This document shows, in pieces, positions 25,799 to 34,608 of a stretch of DNA of 64,000 nt; position 1 is the first letter of the stretch; every line of letters begins with the position of its first letter. The DNA comes from Clostridium rectalis (GTDB lineage: Bacteria > Bacillota > Clostridia > Clostridiales > Clostridiaceae). The stretch spans positions 1 to 64,000 of the forward strand of contig NZ_UYZZ01000007.1 in assembly GCF_900626095.1 (NCBI RefSeq), given 5' to 3'. The position numbers and the translations under genes were made by a program. Under the pieces are notes generated by a model, which was given only the letters and a program-made list of their open reading frames with translations, had not been told where the DNA came from and ran no database searches.

Positions 25799-28186
25799 TT
25801 AATACAAAGCATATACCTTTGAAACAACTACTGTCATATCATCTTTTATCTTGCCATTGCTTAACTCTTTAACTTTATTCACAATGTCTTTACATAATTC
25901 CTCTGGCTTATTGAAATTAGTTTCTCTAAGATACTTTAATAACCAGTCTATTTTTCCAGCTTCATTAACATTATAATCTAAAACTCCATCGCTAAGCATT
26001 ATAATTAAGTCTCCATTATGAACCTGTTTGTTTACTATATCCACATCTACCTTATCTAATACACCTATAGGTAGTGTCTTAGATTTTATTATATCTACCT
26101 TATCTTTAGATTTTATAAAACTGGCTACAGCACCAACCTTCATAAAATTAGCTTCACCAGAGTATAAATCCACACTATTTAAATCCACAGTTGAAAACTT
26201 CTCCTCCTCTGAAAATTTTATAGTCATAAGCGAATTTATAGTATTAATAGCTGTAAGTTTACTAAATCCAGCTTCAGCAAATTTTTTTATTAATTCTACT
26301 GCTGCACTACTTTCTTGTTCTGCTTGTGGACCCGATCCCATTCCATCACTTATTATTGTTATATATGTGCCATCCTTCAACTTATCATAAGCATAACTAT
26401 CACCATTAAACTTTTCTCCATCTTTACATAATATACCCGCATAAGAAGCTATATGATACTTTGGTGTTTCCTCTAATGTTATAGCACAAGTTCTACTAGT
26501 GACATCTAAATTACAACATTCCTCACTTATGCTCATCATTTTACCCGTTACATTATTGATTAAAGGTAATATTTGTTTTACACACTTTTGTTTGCCACCA
26601 CATGCATTCATAGATAACTTTATAATTAACCTATCTTTCTTATTATTATAACAAAATACGTCTCTGTATTTTATATTATTTTTATTTAGTATTCTTCTTA
26701 TATCTTTTTCAATATATCTATTGAACTTTATACTTTCATTAAACTCTTCCCTCATCTCATTTACAGAAGCAGATATATTACCTATTTGAGTTGCCAAAAA
26801 TCTTCTGCTTTCAGTTAATCTATGTTTCCATGTTTCATCTATTATATAGTTATTTACTATCTCCTCTGTGTTTCTTATGAGCGCAGCCCTTTTTATACAT
26901 TTCCTATCTATTTCATCAGGAACTACTTTCTTTTTATTTTGATAATTTCTTATCATTTCTTCTAGAGCAGAATAAGTATAAAAATTCTCTCTTTTCCAAC
27001 ACATAGAATTCATATTACAATTGCCACAAACTCTATCTGCTAAGTTCTCTACCAAAGCGCTACTTTTAGTTTTCATTTCTAATTTTTCATTGTTGGATAA
27101 ATTTTCCAGTATAACACTCATATCTAGAAGCACATCTGAAAATCCTGTTAATCTATCTAAAAATAAATCTTTTATATTATTTACATAATTCTCTTTTACA
27201 TTTTCTTGTTTCATTTCCCAATCCAATTCCAATTCCATTTTTTTATATAATGTATTTGGAATAATACAATATATAAATAATGCAACTAAAGCCTCCTTAA
27301 ATTGAAATTGCACCCCTATATCTGAGTATAACTTTAAAATGGCAAATATAACTACAAAAGATAATCCACTTATCCATTTTCCCATTGACTTAAATATACC
27401 TGATATTAAACCACAAACACCATATACCCCTACAAAAGTTACCATATTACTTGTAGATAGGCCTACAATTGTTCCCATTGCTATCCCACAAGCTCCACCA
27501 GCCGAACTACCTTTTATGTAACCAATCATTACAATAGACGTAAGGGCTAATATATTTCTTACAGAGACACCATATATACTTATTCCCCAAGTCCCTGCCA
27601 CTATTAACGATAATGTTATTGCCATACTTATAATTTCTTCTCCAGTATATAAATGTTTAGTTTTTAATTGTTTAATGCATGTAATTGAATAATTAATAAT
27701 ATAATATATTGGAAAGATACACGCTATTTCAAAGATAGCATTTAAAAAAGCTATAGTTGTGCTAATGTGTAATATAAACCTATTGTATAAAAATAATTCA
27801 AGAAAAATAATACCATATAATATATATATCTTTTTGTTAGTTTTAATCTTATTAAATACATAACTTGAAAATACTACTGTACCTGTTATTACAAAATATA
27901 TCCATATATTTCGTATATTATTATATAAGGATATATACCCTATAGTACATCCAATACCAGTTATCATAGTAAATTTATTATCCTCAGAAATAATTGCAGC
28001 TACTAAAAACGCAATTCCAAAAGGAGCCATCAAATTTACCATAATTACTCTACTTGTAAATAAAGCAGAAAAGAAATAAATAATTACGGTAACAATAGAA
28101 CTCCAATTAATTTCTTTTCCTTTATGTCTATCCTTATTAGCCTTTTTTATTCTTTTATATGGAAATATCTCTGCACCATATTGCAT
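25799..28186 (-). CDS. spoIIE: Stage II sporulation protein E, serine phosphatase
   Basis: 795 residues: an N-terminal half with about ten membrane segments (about 30-310), a central domain, and a C-terminal PP2C-type phosphatase with SDGMGSGPQAEQES and the metal-binding LSDGVLDYN. It dephosphorylates SpoIIAA and so activates sigma-F in the forespore. A tRNA cluster lies just upstream, as in other spore formers. The gap 28187-28440 shows no clear extra gene. Confidence 0.96.
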   Translation of the reverse strand: MQYGAEIFPYKRIKKANKDRHKGKEINWSSIVTVIIYFFSALFTSRVIMVNLMAPFGIAFLVAAIISEDNKFTMITGIGCTIGYISLYNNIRNIWIYFVITGTVVFSSYVFNKIKTNKKIYILYGIIFLELFLYNRFILHISTTIAFLNAIFEIACIFPIYYIINYSITCIKQLKTKHLYTGEEIISMAITLSLIVAGTWGISIYGVSVRNILALTSIVMIGYIKGSSAGGACGIAMGTIVGLSTSNMVTFVGVYGVCGLISGIFKSMGKWISGLSFVVIFAILKLYSDIGVQFQFKEALVALFIYCIIPNTLYKKMELELDWEMKQENVKENYVNNIKDLFLDRLTGFSDVLLDMSVILENLSNNEKLEMKTKSSALVENLADRVCGNCNMNSMCWKRENFYTYSALEEMIRNYQNKKKVVPDEIDRKCIKRAALIRNTEEIVNNYIIDETWKHRLTESRRFLATQIGNISASVNEMREEFNESIKFNRYIEKDIRRILNKNNIKYRDVFCYNNKKDRLIIKLSMNACGGKQKCVKQILPLINNVTGKMMSISEECCNLDVTSRTCAITLEETPKYHIASYAGILCKDGEKFNGDSYAYDKLKDGTYITIISDGMGSGPQAEQESSAAVELIKKFAEAGFSKLTAINTINSLMTIKFSEEEKFSTVDLNSVDLYSGEANFMKVGAVASFIKSKDKVDIIKSKTLPIGVLDKVDVDIVNKQVHNGDLIIMLSDGVLDYNVNEAGKIDWLLKYLRETNFNKPEELCKDIVNKVKELSNGKIKDDMTVVVSKVYALY

Positions 28187-28442
28187 TATAAACCCACCAC
28201 CCTTGTAAATATTTCATTTTAAATTATAACAAAGGTTACTGGAAATAATTGTCATAAGGTGAGTGCTGATTAAATTTTTTTTAGGACATATATCTCTAGT
28301 ATTTACGGGAAAAATTATTTTAAAGTAAAAGATTAATATTTTTTTAGAGCAAAAAACAAAAAAGAGATGATTATGTTGTAATTGGAAATATATGGTTGTG
28401 ATTAGGCAAAAGAAGCTTTTTTTCTTTCTTTACACTAAAAAA

Positions 28443-28462
28443 CCCGTAAGCTAACTTACGGG
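28443..28462 (-). terminator. tRNA cluster terminator
   Basis: Perfect 8-bp arms CCCGTAAG (28443-28450) and CTTACGGG (28455-28462) followed on the minus strand by TTTTTTAG. Confidence 0.9.
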
Positions 28463-28469
28463 ATCTATC

Positions 28470-28546
28470 TGGTAGCGGAAATAGGACTTGAACCTACGAC
28501 ACTTCGGGTATGAACCGAATGCTCTAGCCAGCTGAGCTATTCCGCC
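28470..28546 (-). tRNA. tRNA-Met elongator (CAT), copy 2
   Basis: 77 bases, acceptor GGCGGAA with a 3' TTCCGCT-ACCA (first pair G-U), anticodon loop TTCATAC giving CAT. Last gene of the second Leu-fMet-Met repeat unit. Confidence 0.96.
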
Positions 28547-28557
28547 ATATTTTCTTT

Positions 28558-28633
28558 TGGTAGCGGGGATAGGACTTGAACCTATGACCTTCGGGTTATG
28601 AGCCCGACGAGCTGCCAACTGCTCCACCCCGCG
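28558..28633 (-). tRNA. Initiator tRNA-fMet (CAT), copy 2
   Basis: 76 bases. Three G-C pairs (GGG/CCC) flank the loop CTCATAA, and the first acceptor position is unpaired (C1 against U72), both initiator features. Confidence 0.95.
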
Positions 28634-28639
28634 ATATTA

Positions 28640-28729
28640 TGGTGCCGAAGACCGGAATCGAACCGGTACGATGTTTTAAGCATCGCAGGATTTTAAGTCC
28701 TGTGCGTCTGCCAGTTCCGCCACTTCGGC
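28640..28729 (-). tRNA. tRNA-Leu (TAA), copy 2
   Basis: 90 bases with a long variable arm, acceptor GCCGAAG, anticodon loop ACTTAAAA giving TAA, encoded CCA. Confidence 0.96.
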
Positions 28730-28741
28730 ATATAATCTATA

Positions 28742-28818
28742 TGGTAGCGGAAATAGGACTTGAACCTACGACACTTCGGGTATGAACCGAATGCTCTAGC
28801 CAGCTGAGCTATTCCGCC
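28742..28818 (-). tRNA. tRNA-Met elongator (CAT), copy 1
   Basis: Identical to the gene at 28470-28546, offset by exactly 272 bases. Confidence 0.96.
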
Positions 28819-28829
28819 ATATTTTCTTT

Positions 28830-28905
28830 TGGTAGCGGGGATAGGACTTGAACCTATGACCTTCGGGTTATGAGCCCGACGAGCTGCCAACTGCTCCACC
28901 CCGCG
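28830..28905 (-). tRNA. Initiator tRNA-fMet (CAT), copy 1
   Basis: Identical to the gene at 28558-28633, offset by 272 bases; initiator features as there. Confidence 0.95.
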
Positions 28906-28911
28906 ATATTG

Positions 28912-29001
28912 TGGTGCCGAAGACCGGAATCGAACCGGTACGATGTTTTAAGCATCGCAGGATTTTAAGTCCTGTGCGTCTGCCAGTTCCGCCACTTCGG
29001 C
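28912..29001 (-). tRNA. tRNA-Leu (TAA), copy 1
   Basis: Identical to the gene at 28640-28729, offset by 272 bases. First gene of the cluster after the promoter. Confidence 0.96.
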
Positions 29002-29038
29002 ACGTGAATTTTTTTTTCTGTATCTCACGACATGATTA

Positions 29039-29067
29039 ATTATATATTAACAATTTATTTATGTCAA
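29039..29067 (-). promoter_or_regulatory. tRNA cluster promoter
   Basis: Consensus TTGACA (29067 to 29062) and TATAAT (29044 to 29039) with a 17-base spacer, followed by TAATCATGTCGTGAG, a start-site motif also seen upstream of the rRNA operon. Confidence 0.88.
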
Positions 29068-29091
29068 CATTTTTTTTTATTAATTTATAAA

Positions 29092-29111
29092 AAGAGGCTA
29101 AAAAGCCTCTT
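29092..29111 (-). terminator. Terminator of the S1-domain gene
   Basis: Arms AAGAGGCT and AGCCTCTT, followed on the minus strand by TTTTTA, right after the stop at 29117. Confidence 0.85.
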
Positions 29112-29116
29112 AATTC

Positions 29117-29533
29117 CTAGTAATTTGAACTTTTTCTATAGCCCCTACTTTTTGAATCCTGATTTTTCTTCATATCTTGAAGTCTTTCTTCACTTTCCTT
29201 TAAGAACTTTGACATTATATCCTCAAAGTTTTTTGAAGGCTGTTTTTCTTTTTCCTTTTCCTTACTCCAATCAATCTCAATAGGTTTCATAGATTTTTTT
29301 TGCGGTGATGCTTGCTTTATTGATAAACTTATCTTGCCATTATCATCTACTGAAATAACTTTAACCTTTACTTTATCACTTTCCTTTAAATAACTTCTAA
29401 TATCTTTTACATAACTATCTGATACCTCAGATATATGCACCAAACCTGTCTTGCCTTCAATTTCAACAAAAGCACCAAAGTTTGTAATGTTAACCACTGT
29501 ACCTTCTAGTATGTTTCCTGCCTTTAAGGTCAT
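29117..29533 (-). CDS. S1 RNA-binding domain protein (YabR-like)
   Basis: 138 residues: one S1 OB-fold (about 1-72, with GTVVNITNFGAFVEI and GLVHISEVS) and a charged basic tail. It probably binds RNA or ribosomes. It lies in the conserved divIC-yabR order of spore formers, downstream of divIC. The tail differs widely among relatives, so its exact job is uncertain. Confidence 0.88.
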   Translation of the reverse strand: MTLKAGNILEGTVVNITNFGAFVEIEGKTGLVHISEVSDSYVKDIRSYLKESDKVKVKVISVDDNGKISLSIKQASPQKKSMKPIEIDWSKEKEKEKQPSKNFEDIMSKFLKESEERLQDMKKNQDSKSRGYRKSSNY

Positions 29534-29591
29534 ATTAAAAAAATTCCTCCTTAAAAAATAAATGTATATTAATTTTTAAAATTAACCAATA

Positions 29592-29861
29592 CTATTTGCT
29601 ATTCACCACAGGGATCTCATTAGGTTTCACAAGCTTTAATCTTTCCCTTGCCAACCTTTCTATATAAGAATCATCTTTAGACATATTTACTTCATCCTGT
29701 AGTTTTTGATTTTTGTCCTGTAATTTTTGTAGCTCAATATTTTTTTCATTAATTTGTGTTTTTATATTTTTTATTGTAAATTGCTGATTTACAAATATAT
29801 ATCCAATATAAAACACAACCATAATTAAAAATAGACTTTTAAATTTAATCTTCTTAATCAT
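29592..29861 (-). CDS. divIC: Septum formation initiator, DivIC/FtsB family
   Basis: 89 residues: short cytoplasmic start, one membrane helix (about 9-24) and an outer coiled coil (NEKNIELQKLQDKNQKLQDE), ending with ARERLKLVKPNEIPVV, which matches the DivIC/FtsB pattern. It works with DivIB and FtsL in the division complex. Confidence 0.9.
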   Translation of the reverse strand: MIKKIKFKSLFLIMVVFYIGYIFVNQQFTIKNIKTQINEKNIELQKLQDKNQKLQDEVNMSKDDSYIERLARERLKLVKPNEIPVVNSK

Positions 29862-29957
29862 TTAATAAAAATAATTCCCTTCATGAGCGTATTTTATCCT
29901 TTAACTATATTCTAATTGCAATTTGAATTTTCTTCAAGTGATTTTTAGAATTTTAAC

Positions 29958-30350
29958 TTACTTTTTTCTTCTAAATTTATATATCATAACTTCTATAGGA
30001 AAAAATATCAAGTTTTTAGACATTCTTAAGGCTTTTCCTATACTTTTTAAAATATTATGCAGCACTTTTAAAAAAACCTTACTTACAAATTTTAGGTATA
30101 AATATATGCCTAATGCAATAAATAAATATACATAAAAACCGACATAAGCATAATTAGTATATAAAAGGAAAATAAAAACTAAAATACCCGATAAAATCCA
30201 AAATAAAGTATCTTCTATAAAAGTAACTATTTGTTTTGGATTCTCAAATCCTCTTATTATTCTATATATATCAAATAGTATACCAGTAATAATACCGGAT
30301 GCTAAACTAAATATTAATAACTTTAATTGTTGATGTATTGAAATTATCAT
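29958..30350 (-). CDS. yabQ: Spore cortex biosynthesis protein YabQ
   Basis: 130 residues with three to four membrane segments and the family opening around QLKLLIFSLASGIITGILFDIYR. Needed for spore cortex formation in Bacillus. It follows yabP by 8 bases; both are expected to be under mother-cell sigma-E control, although I did not find a convincing promoter. Confidence 0.88.
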   Translation of the reverse strand: MIISIHQQLKLLIFSLASGIITGILFDIYRIIRGFENPKQIVTFIEDTLFWILSGILVFIFLLYTNYAYVGFYVYLFIALGIYLYLKFVSKVFLKVLHNILKSIGKALRMSKNLIFFPIEVMIYKFRRKK

Positions 30351-30358
30351 ATTTACCT

Positions 30359-30646
30359 CTATTTAAATAATTTCTTAAATAGTTTTTCTTTTTCTTTTTT
30401 ATTTTCTTTATTTACATATACACAGGAATTTATCATACCATTTATAATAACTTCCCCATTTTGCACATCCAGCTTATTCATCTTTAATCCCTCACCCTTT
30501 ATATGTAAAGTTCCTAATTTTGTATTTAATATTATTTGATCCTCATTGAAACTTACAACTTCAACCACACCATTTAGAAATAATCTCTTTCTATTTTCTA
30601 AGGTCATACTACTTTTTTCTTCTATTTTTATTTCCTTTTTTTCCAT
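30359..30646 (-). CDS. yabP: Sporulation protein YabP
   Basis: 95 residues, soluble, with the family core LENRKRLFLNGVVEVVSFNEDQIILNTKLGTLHIKGE region (positions about 16-52) and VINGMI. It acts with YabQ in spore coat and cortex assembly. Start ATG follows AGGTGTATT. Confidence 0.88.
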   Translation of the reverse strand: MEKKEIKIEEKSSMTLENRKRLFLNGVVEVVSFNEDQIILNTKLGTLHIKGEGLKMNKLDVQNGEVIINGMINSCVYVNKENKKEKEKLFKKLFK

Positions 30647-30714
30647 ATATAATACACCTCCAACCTATAGTAATTATATGACTGCCTAATATTTTATAGA
30701 ACTTTAAAAAGAAA

Positions 30715-30744
30715 AAGACTAGAAGTATATTCAACTAGTCCTTT
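30715..30744 (-). terminator. Terminator after the S4-domain gene
   Basis: Arms AAAGACTAG and CTAGTCCTTT; on the minus strand followed by TTTTTCTTTTT. Confidence 0.8.
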
Positions 30745-30753
30745 AAAAATATT

Positions 30754-31011
30754 TTATAAATTTTCTGTTCCAGCTATTATTTCATACATTTCCTTAGCAT
30801 CTTCTTTTTTTACATGTTCAGCTATGTTTATAACTTTCGCTTTTATTGATCTATCAGCATACTTTATTTCTATAATATCATTTTCCTTTATTTCAGTGCT
30901 AGGCTTTACCACTTTATCATTTATAAGAACTCTTCCACTTTCACAAGCTTCTTTAGCTATAGTTCTTCTTTTTATTATCCTTGAAACTTTTAAGTATTTA
31001 TCTAATCTCAT
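30754..31011 (-). CDS. S4 RNA-binding protein, RqcP/HslR-like
   Basis: 85 residues, a single S4 domain beginning MRLDKYLKVSRIIKRRTIAKEA and containing GRVLINDKVVKPSTEI. In Firmicutes this family (YabO/RqcP) helps the RqcH ribosome rescue pathway add C-terminal alanine tails. It sits next to HU and yabP, the usual place. Confidence 0.9.
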   Translation of the reverse strand: MRLDKYLKVSRIIKRRTIAKEACESGRVLINDKVVKPSTEIKENDIIEIKYADRSIKAKVINIAEHVKKEDAKEMYEIIAGTENL

Positions 31012-31033
31012 TGATATCCCTCCTAAAAAAACA

Positions 31034-31063
31034 AAAAACCCAGATTCTCACCCAGGTTTTTTT
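31034..31063 (-). terminator. HU gene terminator
   Basis: Imperfect hairpin with AAACC/GGGTTT outer pairs and T-runs on both sides, between the HU stop and the S4-domain gene. Confidence 0.6.
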
Positions 31064-31085
31064 AAAATATAGTAAAAACAATATT

Positions 31086-31361
31086 TTATTTATTAACTCT
31101 TTCTTTGAATTCTTTACCAGGTTTAAATACTGGAACTGTTGATTCTGGAATATTTATTTCTTCTTTAGTCTTTGGATTTCTGCCTATTCTTGCAGCTCTT
31201 TTTCTAGTTTCAAAAGTTCCAAATCCTACTAACTGTACCTTTTCTCCACATTCTAGTGCTTCCTCAACACTTTCTATAAATGATTTTAAAGCTAGTTCTA
31301 CATCCTTCTTTGTTAGTTTTGATTTTTCTGCCATACTTGTGATTAATTCTGATTTGTTCAC
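31086..31361 (-). CDS. hup: DNA-binding protein HU
   Basis: 91 residues from the GTG at 31361, which follows AAGGAGGT with the right spacing; longer in-frame readings would add 17 non-homologous residues. The sequence MNKSELITSMAEKSKLTKKD, GFGTFETRKRAARIGRNP and FKPGKEFKERVN is standard HU. It compacts and bends DNA as a dimer. Confidence 0.97.
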   Translation of the reverse strand: MNKSELITSMAEKSKLTKKDVELALKSFIESVEEALECGEKVQLVGFGTFETRKRAARIGRNPKTKEEINIPESTVPVFKPGKEFKERVNK

Positions 31362-31445
31362 CTTTGTTACCTCCTTAAATTTGAATATGCTATAAAATAG
31401 CATATTCTGCACTTAATTTAAAATTCCTTTTTTTAATCGTAGAAA

Positions 31446-32906
31446 TCACAAAGATTTCTTTTCTTTTTTCTTTGATTCTTCCCACAATTGATTCATTTGT
31501 TCTAATGTCATTTCATTTAGTTTGACATCCATATTAACCGCAGATTTTTCTATGTATTGAAATCGGCTAATAAATTTATCTATAGTATAATTTAATGCAA
31601 ACTCAGGGTCAATGTCAAGGAATCTTGCTACATTTACTGTAGCAAATATTAAATCTCCAACTTCTTCTAATATTTTTTCCCTATTATTATTTTTATATAC
31701 ATCTTTTACCTCATAAAATTCTTCTAAGACTTTTTCCATAGCATCTTCAACTTTATCCCAATCAAATCCAACCTTTGCCGCCTTTTTTTGAACCTTATCA
31801 GCTCTTATAAGTGCTGGAAATGTTTTTCCTATATGTTTTAATTCTTCTGTATATGTAATAAATCCTTTTTCTTTCTTTTTTATTTTATCCCAATTATCTA
31901 AAACTTCTTCTGATGAATTAACTAGCATATTATTAAATACATGTGGATGTCTCGTTATCATTTTATCACATATTCCTTTTATTACATCATTTATATTAAA
32001 AAAACCTTCTTCTTTTCCTATCTGTGAATGAAATACTACTTGTAATAATACGTCTCCCAGTTCTTCTACAATACCATCATCATCATTATTATCTATAGCA
32101 TCTATCACTTCATAACTTTCTTCTATTAAATATTTTTTCAAAGATTCATGGGTTTGATCTCTATCCCATGGACATCCATCCCCACTTCTTAGTTTCTCCA
32201 TTATGTTAAGTAAATCGTAAAAATCATTATTATTGTTTTCATCTTTAGGAATAAAAATTGATGTTAAATAATCTATATCTAATTGCCTATCTAACTCATA
32301 TATTGGAATTTTTCTTACACTTTGTAGTCCCTTCACTCCTGCAGCTCTTACAAAATATATTTCTGTTTCATCCTTATAATACTCTAGTAGAGTAAGCTTA
32401 ACCTCGGAAGCTATAAATTTATTATACACTTGTGTTATTATGGTTCCTACTCTTTTATCTAATAATTGATTTTTTATATCAAAGGCGTCTATTATTTTTA
32501 TTCCTTCTATAGGATCAAGTTTAAGAGCCTCCATCATAGAGTCTACAAAACTAACTGCTGGTAAAATATCTATATCTATATTCTCTTCCCTACATAATTT
32601 TAATAAATTAATTACAGATTTTTCAGCTACCAATGGATGACCTGGTACTGCATACACTATATCATGAAATTCTTCATAGTTTTTAATTATATCCTTTGCT
32701 ATGGATTGGTATACCTCATCAAAACTATCCATCTGTTCATATTTATTATCAAATGTAGTAAATTCTATGCCAAAATCCTTTAGATATTCTACAGTAGGAT
32801 GCTTATGTGTCCTCAAATATACATGCTTGCATTGCTTTAATACATCTATGGTCCCCAAGGTAAGAGCTTCTTTAGCTCCTGGTCCTAATCCCACTACTTT
32901 TATCAT
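31446..32906 (-). CDS. mazG: MazG nucleotide pyrophosphohydrolase with N-terminal tetrapyrrole-methylase-like domain (YabN type)
   Basis: 486 residues. The N-terminal half (about 1-215) is a SAM-dependent methylase-like fold (VVGLGPGAKEALTLG, YAVPGHPLVAE). The C-terminal half contains two MazG units, the first with LRSGDGCPWDRDQTHESLKKYLIEE and EELGDVLLQVVFH, the second with EEVGDLIFATVN. It removes pyrophosphate from abnormal or excess NTPs. It overlaps the spoVB-like gene by four bases. Confidence 0.94.
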   Translation of the reverse strand: MIKVVGLGPGAKEALTLGTIDVLKQCKHVYLRTHKHPTVEYLKDFGIEFTTFDNKYEQMDSFDEVYQSIAKDIIKNYEEFHDIVYAVPGHPLVAEKSVINLLKLCREENIDIDILPAVSFVDSMMEALKLDPIEGIKIIDAFDIKNQLLDKRVGTIITQVYNKFIASEVKLTLLEYYKDETEIYFVRAAGVKGLQSVRKIPIYELDRQLDIDYLTSIFIPKDENNNNDFYDLLNIMEKLRSGDGCPWDRDQTHESLKKYLIEESYEVIDAIDNNDDDGIVEELGDVLLQVVFHSQIGKEEGFFNINDVIKGICDKMITRHPHVFNNMLVNSSEEVLDNWDKIKKKEKGFITYTEELKHIGKTFPALIRADKVQKKAAKVGFDWDKVEDAMEKVLEEFYEVKDVYKNNNREKILEEVGDLIFATVNVARFLDIDPEFALNYTIDKFISRFQYIEKSAVNMDVKLNEMTLEQMNQLWEESKKKEKKSL

Positions 32907-34459
32907 CTATTATCTCTCCTTTTGTATTTAAGAAATTTATGCTTAAAATAACTATAACTAAATATTCTCATTAACACAATTAGTATACTATATATTAATA
33001 TACCAGAAAATACTGCTATTAAACATGCCAATGCGTTACTCCAAGTATAATCAAATGCCGTAATATATATATATATTACTCCAATTATCATAATTACAGA
33101 AGCATACATTGGTTTTATCATAATTTCATAATAATTAAGAGATATTTTAAGAGTTTGCTTTAAACATCTTATATTTAATATTGAGGAGATTAAATACCCC
33201 ATTATACTGCCTACAACAGCTCCATAGATGTTCAAATCCGGAATAGGTACTAGTGTAACTGTTATAATAATTTTTACTATACATCCTATTACAAGGTTTA
33301 ACACAGGTCTTAAATATCTACCCACCCCTTGTAGTATAGCTGTTGTTGTTTGAGTTATTATTATAAATGGTATAGAAATAGATAAATATTTAAGAATTTC
33401 ATATCCTTGACTATGTCCAGGGAACAATAGTCTCATAACAGGAGCTGACAAAAAAAACAATCCTAGAAAAGATGGAAGGGCTATAACCATTGAAAATTTA
33501 ATTGCTAAATTAACTTTCTCTACAAGTTCACCTTTTCTATTGAGTATATAAAATTCAGCTATTATAGGAACAATTGATGCACATAATGCTATAGATATAG
33601 TAAGAGGTACATTTACTAATACAAATGCCTTTCCTGTAAGCTGTCCATATAGTATGGTTGCTTGCTTGTAGCTATATCCAGCTTCCAAAAGTTTTTGAGG
33701 TACTAAAGCCGAGTCTATAAGACTCATTATACTTCCTACAGTGGCTCCTAAAGAAATAGGAATAGATATATATATAAGCTTTGTTAATATAAATAAATTA
33801 TCCTTTACTTTATTTATATTAAGCTCTCTTTTTATAGACATATATCTAAAAAATAAATATATACCACCAAATATCCCCCCTGCTGTAGCACCAAATGCAG
33901 CCCCTCCTGCAGCATATTCTATACCTTTAGGTAACAATATGTATGCTAGTCCTATTCCAAAAAAAACTCTTCCTATCTGCTCTATTATTTGTGATACTGC
34001 AGTAGGGCTCATATTTTGTAACCCTTGAAAAAAACCTCTAAAGGCACTCATTATAGATATAAATATTGGTGCAGAGGCTATCCCTATAAGTGAATAGTAA
34101 GACTTAACATCCCATTTAAAGAACTGTATAAGTTGCTTAGAAAATATAAACAGAAATGCTGAAAATCCTCCTCCTATTATAATCATAAGAAGCATTGATT
34201 TCTTAAAAACTTGTATTATTCCCTCGTTATTACCAATTGCCTTTTCTTCAGACACCATTTTTGATATAGCCACAGGCACTCCAGAAGCTATTGCAATAAA
34301 AAACATATATAATGGGTATGACATTTGGTAATAGCCCACCCCTTCATCTCCTATTAACATTATGAGAGGCCATCTGAAAAACAACCCTAAAAATTTCGCA
34401 AGTATTCCCGCTATACCTAAAATAAATGTTCCTTTTATAAGAGACTGCTTTTTCATCAA
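32903..34459 (-). CDS. SpoVB/MurJ-like polysaccharide flippase family protein
   Basis: 518 residues with about 14 membrane segments, MATE/MOP superfamily. The opening KQSLIKGTFILGIAGILAKFLG and the GVGYYQMSYPLYMF segment match SpoVB and YabM proteins. Members flip lipid-linked cell wall precursors; SpoVB serves spore cortex synthesis. The order spoVT - this gene - mazG is conserved. Whether it is SpoVB itself or the YabM paralogue is open. Confidence 0.88.
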   Translation of the reverse strand: MMKKQSLIKGTFILGIAGILAKFLGLFFRWPLIMLIGDEGVGYYQMSYPLYMFFIAIASGVPVAISKMVSEEKAIGNNEGIIQVFKKSMLLMIIIGGGFSAFLFIFSKQLIQFFKWDVKSYYSLIGIASAPIFISIMSAFRGFFQGLQNMSPTAVSQIIEQIGRVFFGIGLAYILLPKGIEYAAGGAAFGATAGGIFGGIYLFFRYMSIKRELNINKVKDNLFILTKLIYISIPISLGATVGSIMSLIDSALVPQKLLEAGYSYKQATILYGQLTGKAFVLVNVPLTISIALCASIVPIIAEFYILNRKGELVEKVNLAIKFSMVIALPSFLGLFFLSAPVMRLLFPGHSQGYEILKYLSISIPFIIITQTTTAILQGVGRYLRPVLNLVIGCIVKIIITVTLVPIPDLNIYGAVVGSIMGYLISSILNIRCLKQTLKISLNYYEIMIKPMYASVIMIIGVIYIYITAFDYTWSNALACLIAVFSGILIYSILIVLMRIFSYSYFKHKFLKYKRRDNR

Positions 34460-34568
34460 TTTATACCCCCTTATCCTTCTAAATATATTATTTAGCTTAA
34501 GGGAATATTATTACTTCATTTGAATATTTTTTATTTTTATAGTCAATAATCTAGAAAGAATTAAAAAA

Positions 34569-34608
34569 CAATAAATGGCAGACATGCTGCCATGTTTGCC
34601 ATTTATTG
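34569..34608 (-). terminator. spoVT terminator
   Basis: Long hairpin, outer arms CAATAAATGGCA and TGCCATTTATTG with inner ACATG/CATGT, followed on the minus strand by TTTTTTAA. It overlaps the spoVT stop. Confidence 0.85.

Larger units (their letters stand above)
28470..29001. repeat. Tandem duplication of a three-tRNA unit
   Basis: 28470-28729 and 28742-29001 are two 260-base copies with a 272-base period. By eye the only difference is one spacer base (A at 28639, G at 28911). A 12-base linker separates them. Confidence 0.93.

Noticed and set aside
28693-28899. Minus-strand frame across the tRNA cluster
   Set aside because: It lies on structured tRNA genes and its apparent protein comes from the tandem duplication.
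28470-29001. Direct repeats resembling a CRISPR array or integration repeats
   Set aside because: The repeated unit is three complete tRNA genes; there are no short repeats with spacers and no cas genes.
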